DNA from: Allorhizobium ampelinum S4
GTDB taxonomy: Bacteria; Pseudomonadota; Alphaproteobacteria; Rhizobiales; Rhizobiaceae
Length of the DNA stretch: 64,000 bases
Assembly: GCF_000016285.1 (NCBI RefSeq)
Contig: NC_011988.1
Span: forward strand, 124,001 to 188,000
Direction of reading: 5' to 3'
Position 1 is the stretch's first letter. Every line of letters starts with the position of its first letter. Shown in pieces: positions 1 through 8,808 of the stretch. The translations under genes were made by a program, and so were the position numbers. The notes beneath the pieces are model-generated. The model made no database searches, was not told the origin of the DNA, and was given only the letters and a program-made list of their open reading frames with translations.

Positions 1-1248
1 CGACAGAAGGCGGACGGGTTGGTTCAGGCTGGGCGTTTTGATATTGAGCAGATTGACATAGTGCTGGCTCGACTGGCGGTGCAGTTCCTTGTCGATCACG
101 CCGAACGGATTGGAGACGGCCTCCATATTGGCCATCATCAGATTGGCATCGACCGGCATCTTGACGGCCAGGCCTCCCGCCTTGCGGTCCTCGGAAAGAT
201 AGGCAAGCCCTGCGTCAATGGCCGAACGCGGGTCGGAAATCGAAAGGGGCCGCCCTTCGAGCAGGAGTGTTCCACTGTCGAACGGATCGGCTCCAAAGAT
301 CGCCCGGGCCACTTCCGTCCGGCCTGCACCCATCAATCCCGCAAAGCCCAAAATTTCACCGCGGCGCAGTTCAAAGCCGATATCGGAGAAAACGCCATGG
401 CGGGTAAGACCCGAAACGGAAAAGATGGTGTCCTTGCTTGGCGAACGGGTCGGTGCCGGGAATTTCTCTTCCAGCGAGCGGCCCACCATGCGGGCCACGA
501 TATAGTCCACGGTGATCGCATCGAAATCATCTGTGGAGATGTAGCGCCCATCGCGCAGCACCGTGACGCGATCAACGATCTCTGCCATTTCGTCGAGCCG
601 GTGCGAGATATAGATGATACCGGTTCCCTCGCGTTTCAGGTCACGGATGACGCGAAACAGAAGCTGTGCTTCCTGTTGTGTTAGCGAGGAGGTCGGTTCA
701 TCCATGATGAGAACGGAGGCGTTGAGCGAAAGGGCCTTGGCAATCTCGACCATCTGCCGCTGCGCGACGGAGAGCGTGCGCACCTGCGCGTCGGGGTTGA
801 TGTCGACCCCCAGACGGTCAAGGCATCGCTTGGCGTCCTGGCGCAGCTTGCGCCTGTTGACCATGAAGTCCCCACCGATAAAACTTAGCCGTGGTTCCCG
901 GGCAAGATAGATGTTTTCGGCAACGGAGAGATGCGGAACAAGGTTGAGTTCCTGATGGATGATGGCAATTCCGGCTGCTTCCGACTGCAATGTGGAGGTG
1001 AAATGAACCGTCTCGCCCTTGTAGATCATGTTGCCAGCGTCTCTCTGGTAGACGCCGCTGATGATCTTCATCAGCGTGGATTTTCCGGCTCCATTCTCTC
1101 CGCAAACCGCATGGACTTCACCGGCCCTGACATCAAGGCTGACGTCCTGCAGGGCCTTCACACCAGGGAATTCCTTGGTGACGCCCTCCAGTTTTAAAAG
1201 CAGCGGCGCGGGTTTGCACTCGCCAGCGGCAAGCGACACTCCTCCCAT
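1..1248 (-). CDS. Sugar ABC transporter ATP-binding protein, RbsA/XylG type (3' end cut by window edge)
   Basis: Energises import of a monosaccharide or polyol through a CUT2 (ribose-type) ABC importer at the inner membrane. The reading frame is open from the ATG at 1248 to base 1, so about 416 residues are visible of a family length near 500. The first nucleotide-binding domain has Walker A GENGAGKST around residue 50, HQELNLV Q-loop context, signature LSVAQRQMVE and Walker B VLIMDEPTS. A second RbsA-type domain follows, with GLMGAGRTE and SEDRKAGG. A GGAGG lies about 8 bases before the ATG. The gene is divergent from a GntR regulator; permease and binding-protein partners presumably lie beyond the left edge. 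The substrate cannot be told from the sequence. Confidence 0.9.
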   Translation of the reverse strand, partial: MGGVSLAAGECKPAPLLLKLEGVTKEFPGVKALQDVSLDVRAGEVHAVCGENGAGKSTLMKIISGVYQRDAGNMIYKGETVHFTSTLQSEAAGIAIIHQELNLVPHLSVAENIYLAREPRLSFIGGDFMVNRRKLRQDAKRCLDRLGVDINPDAQVRTLSVAQRQMVEIAKALSLNASVLIMDEPTSSLTQQEAQLLFRVIRDLKREGTGIIYISHRLDEMAEIVDRVTVLRDGRYISTDDFDAITVDYIVARMVGRSLEEKFPAPTRSPSKDTIFSVSGLTRHGVFSDIGFELRRGEILGFAGLMGAGRTEVARAIFGADPFDSGTLLLEGRPLSISDPRSAIDAGLAYLSEDRKAGGLAVKMPVDANLMMANMEAVSNPFGVIDKELHRQSSQHYVNLLNIKTPSLNQPVRLLS

Positions 1249-1313
1249 CGCGATGTCCTCCAATTCGAGAAAGCCTCCCAGACTTTCGGTAGACAGACAT
1301 AGGGCATGCTGCG

Positions 1314-1334
1314 ATAATTGGTCAAGCCAATTAT
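1314..1334. promoter_or_regulatory. Palindromic candidate operator for the GntR regulator
   Basis: Perfect 8+8 inverted repeat ATAATTGG-TCAAG-CCAATTAT in the 166-bp gap between the divergent ATPase and GntR genes. The core TTGGTC-A-AGCCAA resembles the short GT/AC-type dyads bound by FadR-subfamily GntR proteins. Position and symmetry suggest it controls both divergent genes. Binding is inferred, not shown. Confidence 0.6.
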
Positions 1335-1414
1335 TCTTTCTCGCTTGCATGCACTGCAATATCTCGGATAAATATCGTTTTATTGATGGAATTCTTTAAA
1401 TTGGACTGACCAAA

Positions 1415-2086
1415 ATGACATTGCCCAAACGTCTTTACCAACAGATTGCCGACCAGGTTCGGCATCTGATCCAAAGTGGCCCTTATCCGGCAGGGGCGCG
1501 GCTGCCACCTGAACGTGAGCTGGCGCAAACCCTGGGGGTCTCACGACCGTCCTTGCGCGAGGCGTTGATTGCGCTGGAAATCGACGGAACAATCGAGATT
1601 CGCATGGGATCGGGCATTTATGTCCTGTCTGCCAGCAAGTCCGCCGCCTCTGGGCGATCACTGGGGGAGAGTCCGACAGAGTTGATGCAGGCGCGTGCCG
1701 TCATTGAAAGTGCTGTTATCGTCAAGGCCGCTGCCGCAATGACCGATGCGGTTTTTGCGGCGCTTGTCGGGATTGTCGAGTCAATGCGTCAGGAGATTGC
1801 CGGCGGTCGCAAGCCGATTGATCAGGACCGCCAGTTTCATCTGACCATCGCGGAACAGTCGGGCAATTCGGTGCTGGCGGAGATCGTCGCCAATCTCTTT
1901 GACGAACGCCATAGTCCTATCTCGGACCATATACGCGGCCGCTTTGAGACGCCCGAAACCTGGTCACTGGCGCTGATCGAGCATGAGGCAATTCTGACTG
2001 CGCTGGAAGCACGCGACCCGCTCGCAGCACAGGCTGCAATGTATGCCCATCTGACGGCATCGCGAAGGCGATGGTTGGAGAATTGA
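1415..2086 (+). CDS. GntR-family (FadR/FCD subfamily) transcriptional regulator
   Basis: Ligand-responsive DNA-binding repressor or activator of 223 residues, normal for the FadR subfamily. Residues about 5-70 form the winged helix-turn-helix, with the family landmarks LPPERELAQTLGVSRPSLREAL and a wing ending in MGSGIYV. The rest is an all-helical FCD effector domain, with candidate metal-ligand positions in the segments D-x-x-FH (DRQFHL) and EHEAIL. It is transcribed away from the sugar-transporter ATPase at 1-1248, with a palindrome in the shared intergenic region, so the likely target is that transporter operon. Sugar acids or carboxylates are typical FCD ligands, but the actual ligand is not visible. 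Confidence 0.9.
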   Translation: MTLPKRLYQQIADQVRHLIQSGPYPAGARLPPERELAQTLGVSRPSLREALIALEIDGTIEIRMGSGIYVLSASKSAASGRSLGESPTELMQARAVIESAVIVKAAAAMTDAVFAALVGIVESMRQEIAGGRKPIDQDRQFHLTIAEQSGNSVLAEIVANLFDERHSPISDHIRGRFETPETWSLALIEHEAILTALEARDPLAAQAAMYAHLTASRRRWLEN

Positions 2087-2213
2087 CTGGCTGTATGATC
2101 TCTCGGTCAGCATGTTCTGCTTCAAGATATTGAAAAATAAACAAATAACCATGAATCTGGACGATTTTGCTTTGCTCAAGCGTTGCCTGAGTTCACCAGT
2201 TTTCATCGGCAGA

Positions 2214-2261
2214 GTCAATTTAGTTGACATCGTTTCATTTTAGATGACAGTATAGCGTCAT
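2214..2261. promoter_or_regulatory. Candidate promoter/operator of the fucoside operon
   Basis: Upstream of the binding-protein gene lie a -35-like TTGACA (2224-2229) and two small dyads, GTCAA-N5-TTGAC (2214-2228) and ATGAC-N8-GTCAT (2244-2261). The LacI regulator at the end of the same gene block is a plausible ligand of one of them. A GGAGGAGG ribosome-binding site follows at about 2266-2273. The -10 element is not clear. Confidence 0.35.
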
Positions 2262-2280
2262 AACGGGAGGAGGAGCCCCT

Positions 2281-3582
2281 ATGATGACTACCAGTTTCAC
2301 GGCTATCGCCGGGGATGCGTCACGCTGCGCGCGTCTCACTTTGGCAGCGTTTACCCTCGCATTGGCCTCAAGCGGCTCGGCCTTGGCCCAGCCCAAAGGC
2401 GATCTGGTCATCCTGCAATGGATGGCAGGGTCTGACCTTGAGGTGATCCAAAATCTGGAAAAAGCCTTCATGGCCAAATATCCGGATGTGAAAATCAAGG
2501 AAGTACCGGTGACATGGTCCGGCGATCCGCGTGGCGGGCTTCGCACCTCGTTGATGGGCGGCGAAAAGGCTGATCTGATGATCAATACGTGGCCTGCTTT
2601 CCGCACAGAACTCGTCACCGCCGGTCTTTTGCGCCCGCTGGATGATGCCTATTCCGCTCTGAAATGGGGAGAACGGCTCGACAACAGCTGGAAGGATCTT
2701 GGGTCTGTCTCCGGCCAACTCTACGGCGTTACCTTCACTTATGGCGACCGTAGCGGTCTTTGGTATGATACCGGAACCTTCAAAAAGGCAGGCATCACCA
2801 CGCCGCCTAAGGATTGGGCGCAGTTTCTGGACACTATCGCCAAGCTGAAGAGTGCCGGTGTGGTGCCAATGGCCGTCCCTGCCAAGACCTGGGCGCATGC
2901 CGAAGTGTTTGAAACGCTGATCTTACGCGAGGGCGGTGCGGATCTTTCGCGCAAGCTGGTGGCCCACGAGATCCCCTGGACCGATGATCGCGTCAAGGCG
3001 GCCCTTCGCAAATGGCGCGAGCTGTTGAGCGCCGGTTGCTGCGGCGATGCCTCCACAATGCTTGGCACAGAGTGGGACAATGCCTCCGACCGGGTATTGA
3101 AAGAGCGCAAAGCAGGCTTTGTCCAGATGGGAATGTGGATCAACAACCGCGCCGAGACCGTCTACAAGCTTGCCCCGGATCAGTTCGGCCTGTTCCAGTT
3201 TCCAGCCACAGGGCAGGGCCATGACACTGCCGCCAGTGTCGATGCCAAGGAGTTTGTCGCATTGGCATCCGGCGGCAATAGCGAGGCTGCTGACGCCTTC
3301 ATGGACTTCACCATAAGCCGTGAAGGTGCCAACATCATTGCCAAGGGCGGGTTAGCATCGTCCTCTCGAGCTGTTGATGTTGGGCTTTATAGCCCTGCCA
3401 TTCAGGCGTCCAATACCTTTGTGACCGGGGCGGATACGGCCTTTGTTCTGGGGGATGGCCTGCCCGGCGATCTGGCTGATGAGTATCGCATTCAGCTCCA
3501 GAAATTCCTGGGTGATCCCAGCGATGCCAATATCGATAGGGTGACGGCGGCGATCGAGGCCAAGGCAAAGGGATCGTATTGA
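2281..3582 (+). CDS. ABC transporter extracellular solute-binding protein, carbohydrate type (family 1)
   Basis: Periplasmic receptor that would capture an oligosaccharide and deliver it to the permeases encoded next (CUT1 class). The 433 residues fit the family. A Sec signal peptide ends near ALA-QPKGD around residue 36. The mature part begins with a strand followed by GSDLEVIQNLEKAF, a MalE-like start, and contains the MGGEKADLMI segment and a C-terminal ITRV/IEAKAK-type helix. Strong GGAGGAGG site upstream; two ATG codons in tandem (2281, 2284) make the exact start uncertain by one residue. First gene of an operon running to the LacI gene at 11972. Linkage to GH95 suggests a fucosylated glycan fragment as substrate, which is inference. 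Confidence 0.92.
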   Translation: MMTTSFTAIAGDASRCARLTLAAFTLALASSGSALAQPKGDLVILQWMAGSDLEVIQNLEKAFMAKYPDVKIKEVPVTWSGDPRGGLRTSLMGGEKADLMINTWPAFRTELVTAGLLRPLDDAYSALKWGERLDNSWKDLGSVSGQLYGVTFTYGDRSGLWYDTGTFKKAGITTPPKDWAQFLDTIAKLKSAGVVPMAVPAKTWAHAEVFETLILREGGADLSRKLVAHEIPWTDDRVKAALRKWRELLSAGCCGDASTMLGTEWDNASDRVLKERKAGFVQMGMWINNRAETVYKLAPDQFGLFQFPATGQGHDTAASVDAKEFVALASGGNSEAADAFMDFTISREGANIIAKGGLASSSRAVDVGLYSPAIQASNTFVTGADTAFVLGDGLPGDLADEYRIQLQKFLGDPSDANIDRVTAAIEAKAKGSY

Positions 3583-4505
3583 TGCGGGCCATCAGCGATC
3601 TGCCACGGACGGGAGGGAGCGCCAGCCGGCGCTTCTTCCAGACGGACGGGGGAGCGGCTCTCGTCCTGCTGGCACCCATGGTGCTGTTATTTCTGTGCGC
3701 GGTCGTCTATCCGTTGATCGATACGATCCGTCTGTCGTTTTTCGATATTCGCGGTCTTGCACCGGCAAAATGGGTGGGGCTTTCCAACTACGCAAACCTG
3801 CTGGCGGATTCCAGTTTTCGGGTCGCCGTGATCACCACCATTGTCTGGACGGTCGGCACAACGGCGCTATCCGTGGGCATCGGCTGGGGTCTGGCGGTGC
3901 TGTGTTCGTTGGCCCCGCGCACCACATTGCCGTTTCGCGTGATGATTTTCTGTGCCTATGGCATTGCTGAGGCCGTCAGCGGTTTCATCTGGCTCGGCAT
4001 CTACCGGCCAGGAGACAGCGGTTTACTGAATGCCGTCTTGAATACGCTCGGTCTGGAAAACCTGGCCCGCGCGTGGCTGGGCGATACGTCCACAGCCCTC
4101 GCATGTCTGGTGATTGCCTATGCCTGGACGCAAGTGGGCCTGCCGCTGATGACCTGCTTTGCCTCGATCCAGACCATCCCCAAAAGCATCAAGGAAGCGG
4201 CCTATATTGACGGTGCCAAGCCGCTCTCCATCATGCGCCATATCATTCTACCCCTGTCGATGCCGGGGTTGAAAGTGGCGGTATTCATCAATCTTCTCGG
4301 CAGCTTGCGGGCCTTTGACATGATCTTCGTCATGACAGGCGGCGGTCCAGTGCGCTCCACCGAGACGGTTGGCTATTTCATGTTTCGGGAATCGATGATG
4401 CAGTTCAAGCTTGGCTATGGCGCGGCAGCCACCGTCGTGTTGCTGGCCGTCGTGCTGTTCGTCTCGATCCCATTGCTGCGCCAGCGCACCAAGGAGGCGA
4501 CATGA
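3582..4505 (+). CDS. Carbohydrate ABC transporter permease, MalF/UgpA-like
   Basis: Inner-membrane subunit forming half of the translocation pore. 307 residues, with about six hydrophobic segments starting at ALVLLAPMVLLFLCAVVYPL and a cytoplasmic EAA loop reading EAAYIDGAKPLSIMRHIILP, which docks on the ATPase. Its ATG shares a base with the TGA of the binding-protein gene (TGATG), so translation is coupled; a TTG one codon upstream is possible but unnecessary. It is followed with a 4-base overlap by the second permease. Confidence 0.93.
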   Translation: MRAISDLPRTGGSASRRFFQTDGGAALVLLAPMVLLFLCAVVYPLIDTIRLSFFDIRGLAPAKWVGLSNYANLLADSSFRVAVITTIVWTVGTTALSVGIGWGLAVLCSLAPRTTLPFRVMIFCAYGIAEAVSGFIWLGIYRPGDSGLLNAVLNTLGLENLARAWLGDTSTALACLVIAYAWTQVGLPLMTCFASIQTIPKSIKEAAYIDGAKPLSIMRHIILPLSMPGLKVAVFINLLGSLRAFDMIFVMTGGGPVRSTETVGYFMFRESMMQFKLGYGAAATVVLLAVVLFVSIPLLRQRTKEAT

Positions 4506-5326
4506 ACGCCCGTGCCCCTCTCTGGATTCCGGTTCTTGTCGGTCTTTTGGCCATCCTCTGGATTGTGCCTGTTGTCGGTCTGGTTTTGACCTCCATCCGG
4601 CCCGCTGGTGACATTGCCGTTGGTGGCTGGTGGTCACTGCACACCCTGCGCTTCACGCTGGAGGCTTGGCAGACGGTCTGGACAAAATATCCGCTGGCTC
4701 CCGCCTTTTTGTCATCCCTGAAACTGACCGGGCTTGCGACGTTGTTGACGGTTCTTCTGGCACCGGCTGCGGCCTATGCCTTTCAGTTTCTCAAGTTTCC
4801 CGGACGGCGCATTCTGTTGCTTGTTATCGTCAATTCCTTCGTGTTGCCGCAGCAGGTGGTGATCATTCCGCTGTTCACGCTCTGGCGCGATCTGCACATG
4901 ATCGACAATGTCTGGGCCGTGCTTATTCCCTTTGTCGGGCTGTCTTTCGCCTGGTCGATCTTTCTGGTGCAGAGTTTTCTGGCGGAATTTCCACGTGAAT
5001 TGATCGAGGCCTCAAAAATTGATGGCTGCACGCCAATCCGCACCTTTCTTCATGTCGTTCTGCCCAATTCTCTCACACCCATGGCAACCGTAGGCATCCT
5101 GCAATTCCTGTGGTGTTGGAATTCCATGCTGCTGCCCATGCTGTATCTGCGCTCCGATGTGCCGCTGACGGTGCTGTTGGCCCGCATTGCAGGCTCGTTT
5201 GAGCCCAACCTCGATCAACAATCGGTGGCGGCCATCGTCACCATGGCAGTGCCTCTGGTGGTCTTCATCGTGTTTCAGCGCTTCTTCGCGGCAGACGCGC
5301 GCAATCGCTCGGGAGGCAAGGAATGA
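4502..5326 (+). CDS. Carbohydrate ABC transporter permease, MalG/UgpE-like
   Basis: Second pore subunit, 274 residues, about six membrane segments. The EAA loop reads LIEASKIDGCTPIRTFLHVVLP, and there is the usual family end with a cytoplasmic basic tail (FFAADARNRSGGKE). Its ATG overlaps the stop of the first permease (ATGA). Together the two permeases form a CUT1-type heterodimer with the ATPase at 5387. Confidence 0.93.
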   Translation: MNARAPLWIPVLVGLLAILWIVPVVGLVLTSIRPAGDIAVGGWWSLHTLRFTLEAWQTVWTKYPLAPAFLSSLKLTGLATLLTVLLAPAAAYAFQFLKFPGRRILLLVIVNSFVLPQQVVIIPLFTLWRDLHMIDNVWAVLIPFVGLSFAWSIFLVQSFLAEFPRELIEASKIDGCTPIRTFLHVVLPNSLTPMATVGILQFLWCWNSMLLPMLYLRSDVPLTVLLARIAGSFEPNLDQQSVAAIVTMAVPLVVFIVFQRFFAADARNRSGGKE

Positions 5327-5386
5327 TCGCGTCATCCACAGTATTCATGTCCCGGCCAAAAACCGGCCACCGGGAGGAGAAATCAT

Positions 5387-6469
5387 ATGGCTACCGTTGA
5401 ACTCAAAGGTGTGGCTAAGCGCTACGGTGCCTTGAAGGTCATTGATGACATTGATCTTGACCTTGAAGATGGCTCCCTGACCGTCTTTGTGGGGCCATCC
5501 GGCTGTGGCAAATCCACCCTGCTGCGGATGATCGCCGGGCTTGAGCCGATCACTAGCGGCGACATTCTCATCGATGGTCAACGCATTAACGATGCCACGC
5601 CCACCGAGCGCGGTGTGGCCATGGTGTTTCAGAATTACGCCCTCTATCCGCATATGACGGTGCGCAACAATATCGGTTTTCCACTGCGCATGGCGGGCAT
5701 GAAAAGCGCCGACATCGGACGGCGGGTGGAACAGGCGGCAAACCGTTTGCACATCACGCCGCTTCTGGAGCGCAAGCCTGCCGCCTTGTCTGGTGGCCAA
5801 CGCCAGCGGGTGGCCATCGGGCGGGCCATCGTGCGCGATCCCAACGTGTTCCTGTTCGATGAGCCGCTCTCCAATCTCGATGCCGAATTGCGAGTGAAAA
5901 TGCGGCTTGAGATTGCCGAACTGCATCGGTCATTGGCGTCAACCATGATTTACGTAACCCACGATCAGGTGGAAGCCATGACCTTGGCTGATCGGATCGT
6001 GGTGTTGCGGGCGGGCAATGTCGAGCAGATTGGCACGCCGATCAGCCTTTATGACGACCCCGACAACATGTTTGTTGCCGGTTTCATCGGCTCACCGCGC
6101 ATGAATTTTCTGGCCGGTCATGTCGTGGCGCGCAGCACAGCGGCAATCCGCGTCAAGCTCAGCGAGTTCAAGGACGTGGAATTCGAACTTGCAATGGGTT
6201 CAGACCTTGCCCCCGGTGCAAAGATTTCCATTGGCATGCGGCCAGAGAATTTTTCCTCTGACGGATCAGCCCGGTTCGACCTGCGGGTGGACATGGTGGA
6301 GAGCCTCGGCGGTGTTTCCTATGGCTACAGTAATATGCGCGGCGAAGATGCCCTGACGGTTGATCTGAAGGGCGACCGATCCGTGCGGGCCGGCGATACG
6401 ATCCACACCGGTTTTCATCCGTCCAAGGCCCTGCTGTTTGATCCGGCCAGCGGTGCGCGCCTTCGGTGA
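5387..6469 (+). CDS. ABC transporter ATP-binding protein, UgpC/MsmK/MalK-like
   Basis: ATPase of the carbohydrate importer, 360 residues. Walker [10 protein letters not shown] at residues 36-44, Q-loop [10 protein letters not shown], signature LSGGQRQR, Walker [14 protein letters not shown] and H-loop [11 protein letters not shown]. The last 120 or so residues are a TOBE/OB-fold regulatory domain containing GMRPENF, the hallmark of the MalK/UgpC group. GGGAGGAG precedes the ATG by about 8 bases. It follows the permeases after a 60-base gap. ATPases of this class can serve more than one transporter, so sharing with other CUT1 systems is possible. Confidence 0.94.
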   Translation: MATVELKGVAKRYGALKVIDDIDLDLEDGSLTVFVGPSGCGKSTLLRMIAGLEPITSGDILIDGQRINDATPTERGVAMVFQNYALYPHMTVRNNIGFPLRMAGMKSADIGRRVEQAANRLHITPLLERKPAALSGGQRQRVAIGRAIVRDPNVFLFDEPLSNLDAELRVKMRLEIAELHRSLASTMIYVTHDQVEAMTLADRIVVLRAGNVEQIGTPISLYDDPDNMFVAGFIGSPRMNFLAGHVVARSTAAIRVKLSEFKDVEFELAMGSDLAPGAKISIGMRPENFSSDGSARFDLRVDMVESLGGVSYGYSNMRGEDALTVDLKGDRSVRAGDTIHTGFHPSKALLFDPASGARLR

Positions 6470-6507
6470 CATGTCATTCAGCTGATATTTCAAAAGGATT
6501 TCTATTC

Positions 6508-8733
6508 ATGAGCGATAATGAACTCTGGTACGACCGTGCCGCATCTGTCTGGACCGAGGCCCTTCCCGTTGGCAATGGTCGGTTGGGGGCTATGGTGTTC
6601 GGAGATGCCTGGAATGAACGCCTTCAGATCAATGAGAGCACATTCTGGAGCGGTGGCCCTTACCAGCCGATCAATCCCGATGCCCGCGCTGCCTTGCCTG
6701 AGGTGCGTAATCTGATCCTTGCCGAACGGTATCAGGAGGCAGACCGCAAGGCCTATGAAGGGGCCATGGCCAAGCCGGATCGGCAGACCTCCTATCAGCC
6801 GATTGGCGATGTCTGGCTTGATTTGCACCATGATATGACCGTCACCAACTATCGCCGCTCGCTTGATCTGGAAACCGCTGTTGCGGTGACACAGTATGAT
6901 TGCCATGGCGTGCATTTTCGCCGCGATGTGTTTGCCTCCGCCATTCAGGACGTGATCGTCTGCAAGATTTCGGTGGATCAGCCCGGTGCCTTGTCGATGA
7001 CGGTGATGCTGAGCAGCCCGCAAAATGGCGATCCGATTGATATCGCCGATGCCACCCTTGGCTATGACGGGCGTAATCGTCGGCAAAATGGTATTGATAG
7101 CGCGTTGCGCTTCGCTTTCCGGGTGCGGGTGCTGGCCGAGGGGGGCTTTGTCGATATTGGCGAGGAAACCATTCGGGTGCGTGAAGCGTCCAGCGTCATG
7201 TTGCTGATCGATGCAGGGACCAGCTTTCAAAACTACAGGACTGTTGATGGCGATCCACAGGCGCAGATCAAGGCGCGCCTGGATGCGGCGGCTATGCTGT
7301 CCTATGAGGCGCTGCTGGAAGCCCATGTCACAGAGCATCGCCGTCTATTTAACCGGATGCAAATTGCCCTCGGTGACAAGCCCGTGCCAACGCTTCCCAC
7401 CGACAAGCGCGTTGCCGCCTATGCCGAAGGTGATGATCCCTCACTGGCCGCGCTCTATTTGCAGTATGGCCGCTACCTTGCCATTTCCTGTTCCAGACCC
7501 GGCACGCAGGCGGCCAATCTCCAGGGCATTTGGAATGAAGATATTCTGCCAGCTTGGGGCAGCAAATACACCGTTAACATCAATCTGGAGATGAATTACT
7601 GGTTGGCCGATGTTGCCAATCTCTCCGAGACCTTCCTGCCGCTGGTGGAACTGGTGGAGGATGTGGCCGAAACCGGCCGCGAGATGGCCAAGGCCCATTA
7701 CGGCGCACGCGGCTGGGTTCTGCACCATAACACCGATATCTGGCGTGCCACTGGCCCCATTGACGGCCCTCATTGGGGTCTCTGGCCGATGGGCGGTGCC
7801 TGGCTCTGCGCCCAGCTTTATGATCACTATCGCTTCAATCCCGATCGCGCTGTGCTGGAGCGCATCTATCCTTTGATCAAGGGGGCGGTGGAATTTGCGC
7901 TGGATACGCTGGTTGCCTTGCCTGATAGCAATTACCTCGGCACTTGCCCATCACTGTCGCCGGAAAACTCCCATCCTTTTGGTTCTTCACTCTGCGCCGC
8001 ACCGGCCATGGACAATCAGATTCTCCGCGATCTGTTCGAGGCCTTCGCGGATGCCAGCGCCACGCTTGGCCGGGACGGCGAGCTTCGCACAGAGGCTGCC
8101 GCCACCCGCGCTCGTTTGCCGGAAGACCGTATCGGCAAAGGCGGTCAGTTGCAGGAGTGGATGGACGACTGGGATCTGGACGCGCCAGAGCAGCAGCATC
8201 GCCATGTCTCGCATCTCTATGGGCTTTATCCGAGCCTGCAAATCGACCCATTGGAAACGCCTGAAATGGCTAAGGCCGCACAGGTTGTTCTGGAGCGGCG
8301 CGGCGATGATGCAACGGGCTGGGGCATTGGATGGCGGCTGAACCTTTGGGCCAGACTGGGCAATGGCAATCGGGCCGCAGAGGTTCTGGTCAAGCTTTTG
8401 ACACCGGAGCGCACCTATCCAAACCTGATGGACGCCCATCCGCCTTTCCAGATCGACGGGAATTTCGGAGGAGCGGCGGGGATTGTGGAAATGCTGGTGC
8501 AATCGCGCCCCGGCGAGCTTCGCCTCCTGCCCGCCTTGCCGGAACAATGGTCAAGCGGCAGCCTGAAGGGCGTCCGCATCCGTGGCGGTCACACGGTTGA
8601 TCTCAGCTGGCAAGCAGGAAAACTGACTTCACTCCGCATCACGGCTGGCCACTCCGGGCCACTCACCATCCGGCAACCTGCTGGTGTCCTTGAGGTTCAA
8701 CTTAGGGAAGGCGAGGTTTGGGAAGGTCGATAG
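6508..8733 (+). CDS. Glycoside hydrolase family 95, alpha-L-fucosidase type
   Basis: Predicted inverting exo-glycosidase that removes terminal alpha-1,2-L-fucose (or L-galactose) from oligosaccharides. The 741 residues cover an N-terminal beta-sandwich (LPVGNGRLGAMV, NESTFWSGGP), a linker and an alpha/alpha barrel. Residues matching the recalled AfcA catalytic set are present: N357 and N359 in VNINLEMNYW, E486 in SLSPENSHP and D650 in QIDGNFGG. HRHVSHLYGLYP is another family mark. There is no signal peptide, so it acts in the cytoplasm after uptake. The ATG at 6508 has AAGGA upstream; the in-frame GTG at 6466 overlapping the preceding stop is less likely. Family assignment is firm; exact linkage specificity is not. 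Confidence 0.9.
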   Translation: MSDNELWYDRAASVWTEALPVGNGRLGAMVFGDAWNERLQINESTFWSGGPYQPINPDARAALPEVRNLILAERYQEADRKAYEGAMAKPDRQTSYQPIGDVWLDLHHDMTVTNYRRSLDLETAVAVTQYDCHGVHFRRDVFASAIQDVIVCKISVDQPGALSMTVMLSSPQNGDPIDIADATLGYDGRNRRQNGIDSALRFAFRVRVLAEGGFVDIGEETIRVREASSVMLLIDAGTSFQNYRTVDGDPQAQIKARLDAAAMLSYEALLEAHVTEHRRLFNRMQIALGDKPVPTLPTDKRVAAYAEGDDPSLAALYLQYGRYLAISCSRPGTQAANLQGIWNEDILPAWGSKYTVNINLEMNYWLADVANLSETFLPLVELVEDVAETGREMAKAHYGARGWVLHHNTDIWRATGPIDGPHWGLWPMGGAWLCAQLYDHYRFNPDRAVLERIYPLIKGAVEFALDTLVALPDSNYLGTCPSLSPENSHPFGSSLCAAPAMDNQILRDLFEAFADASATLGRDGELRTEAAATRARLPEDRIGKGGQLQEWMDDWDLDAPEQQHRHVSHLYGLYPSLQIDPLETPEMAKAAQVVLERRGDDATGWGIGWRLNLWARLGNGNRAAEVLVKLLTPERTYPNLMDAHPPFQIDGNFGGAAGIVEMLVQSRPGELRLLPALPEQWSSGSLKGVRIRGGHTVDLSWQAGKLTSLRITAGHSGPLTIRQPAGVLEVQLREGEVWEGR

Positions 8734-8808
8734 CCGATATTTCAACATGCATTTTCTGGTGTTCTAACGGGGTTTTCGCGGCTTTCGTGCCGGAGAAAAG
8801 GAGCCATC

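Noticed and set aside
1..920. Several open frames on both strands over the left-edge region.
   Set aside because: They are shadows of the RbsA-like ATPase, which is open in one minus-strand frame from 1248 to base 1 with all ABC motifs.
6466..6507. GTG start giving 14 extra residues on the GH95 protein.
   Set aside because: GH95 proteins begin near the MSDNELWYDRAA sequence; the ATG at 6508 has AAGGA upstream.
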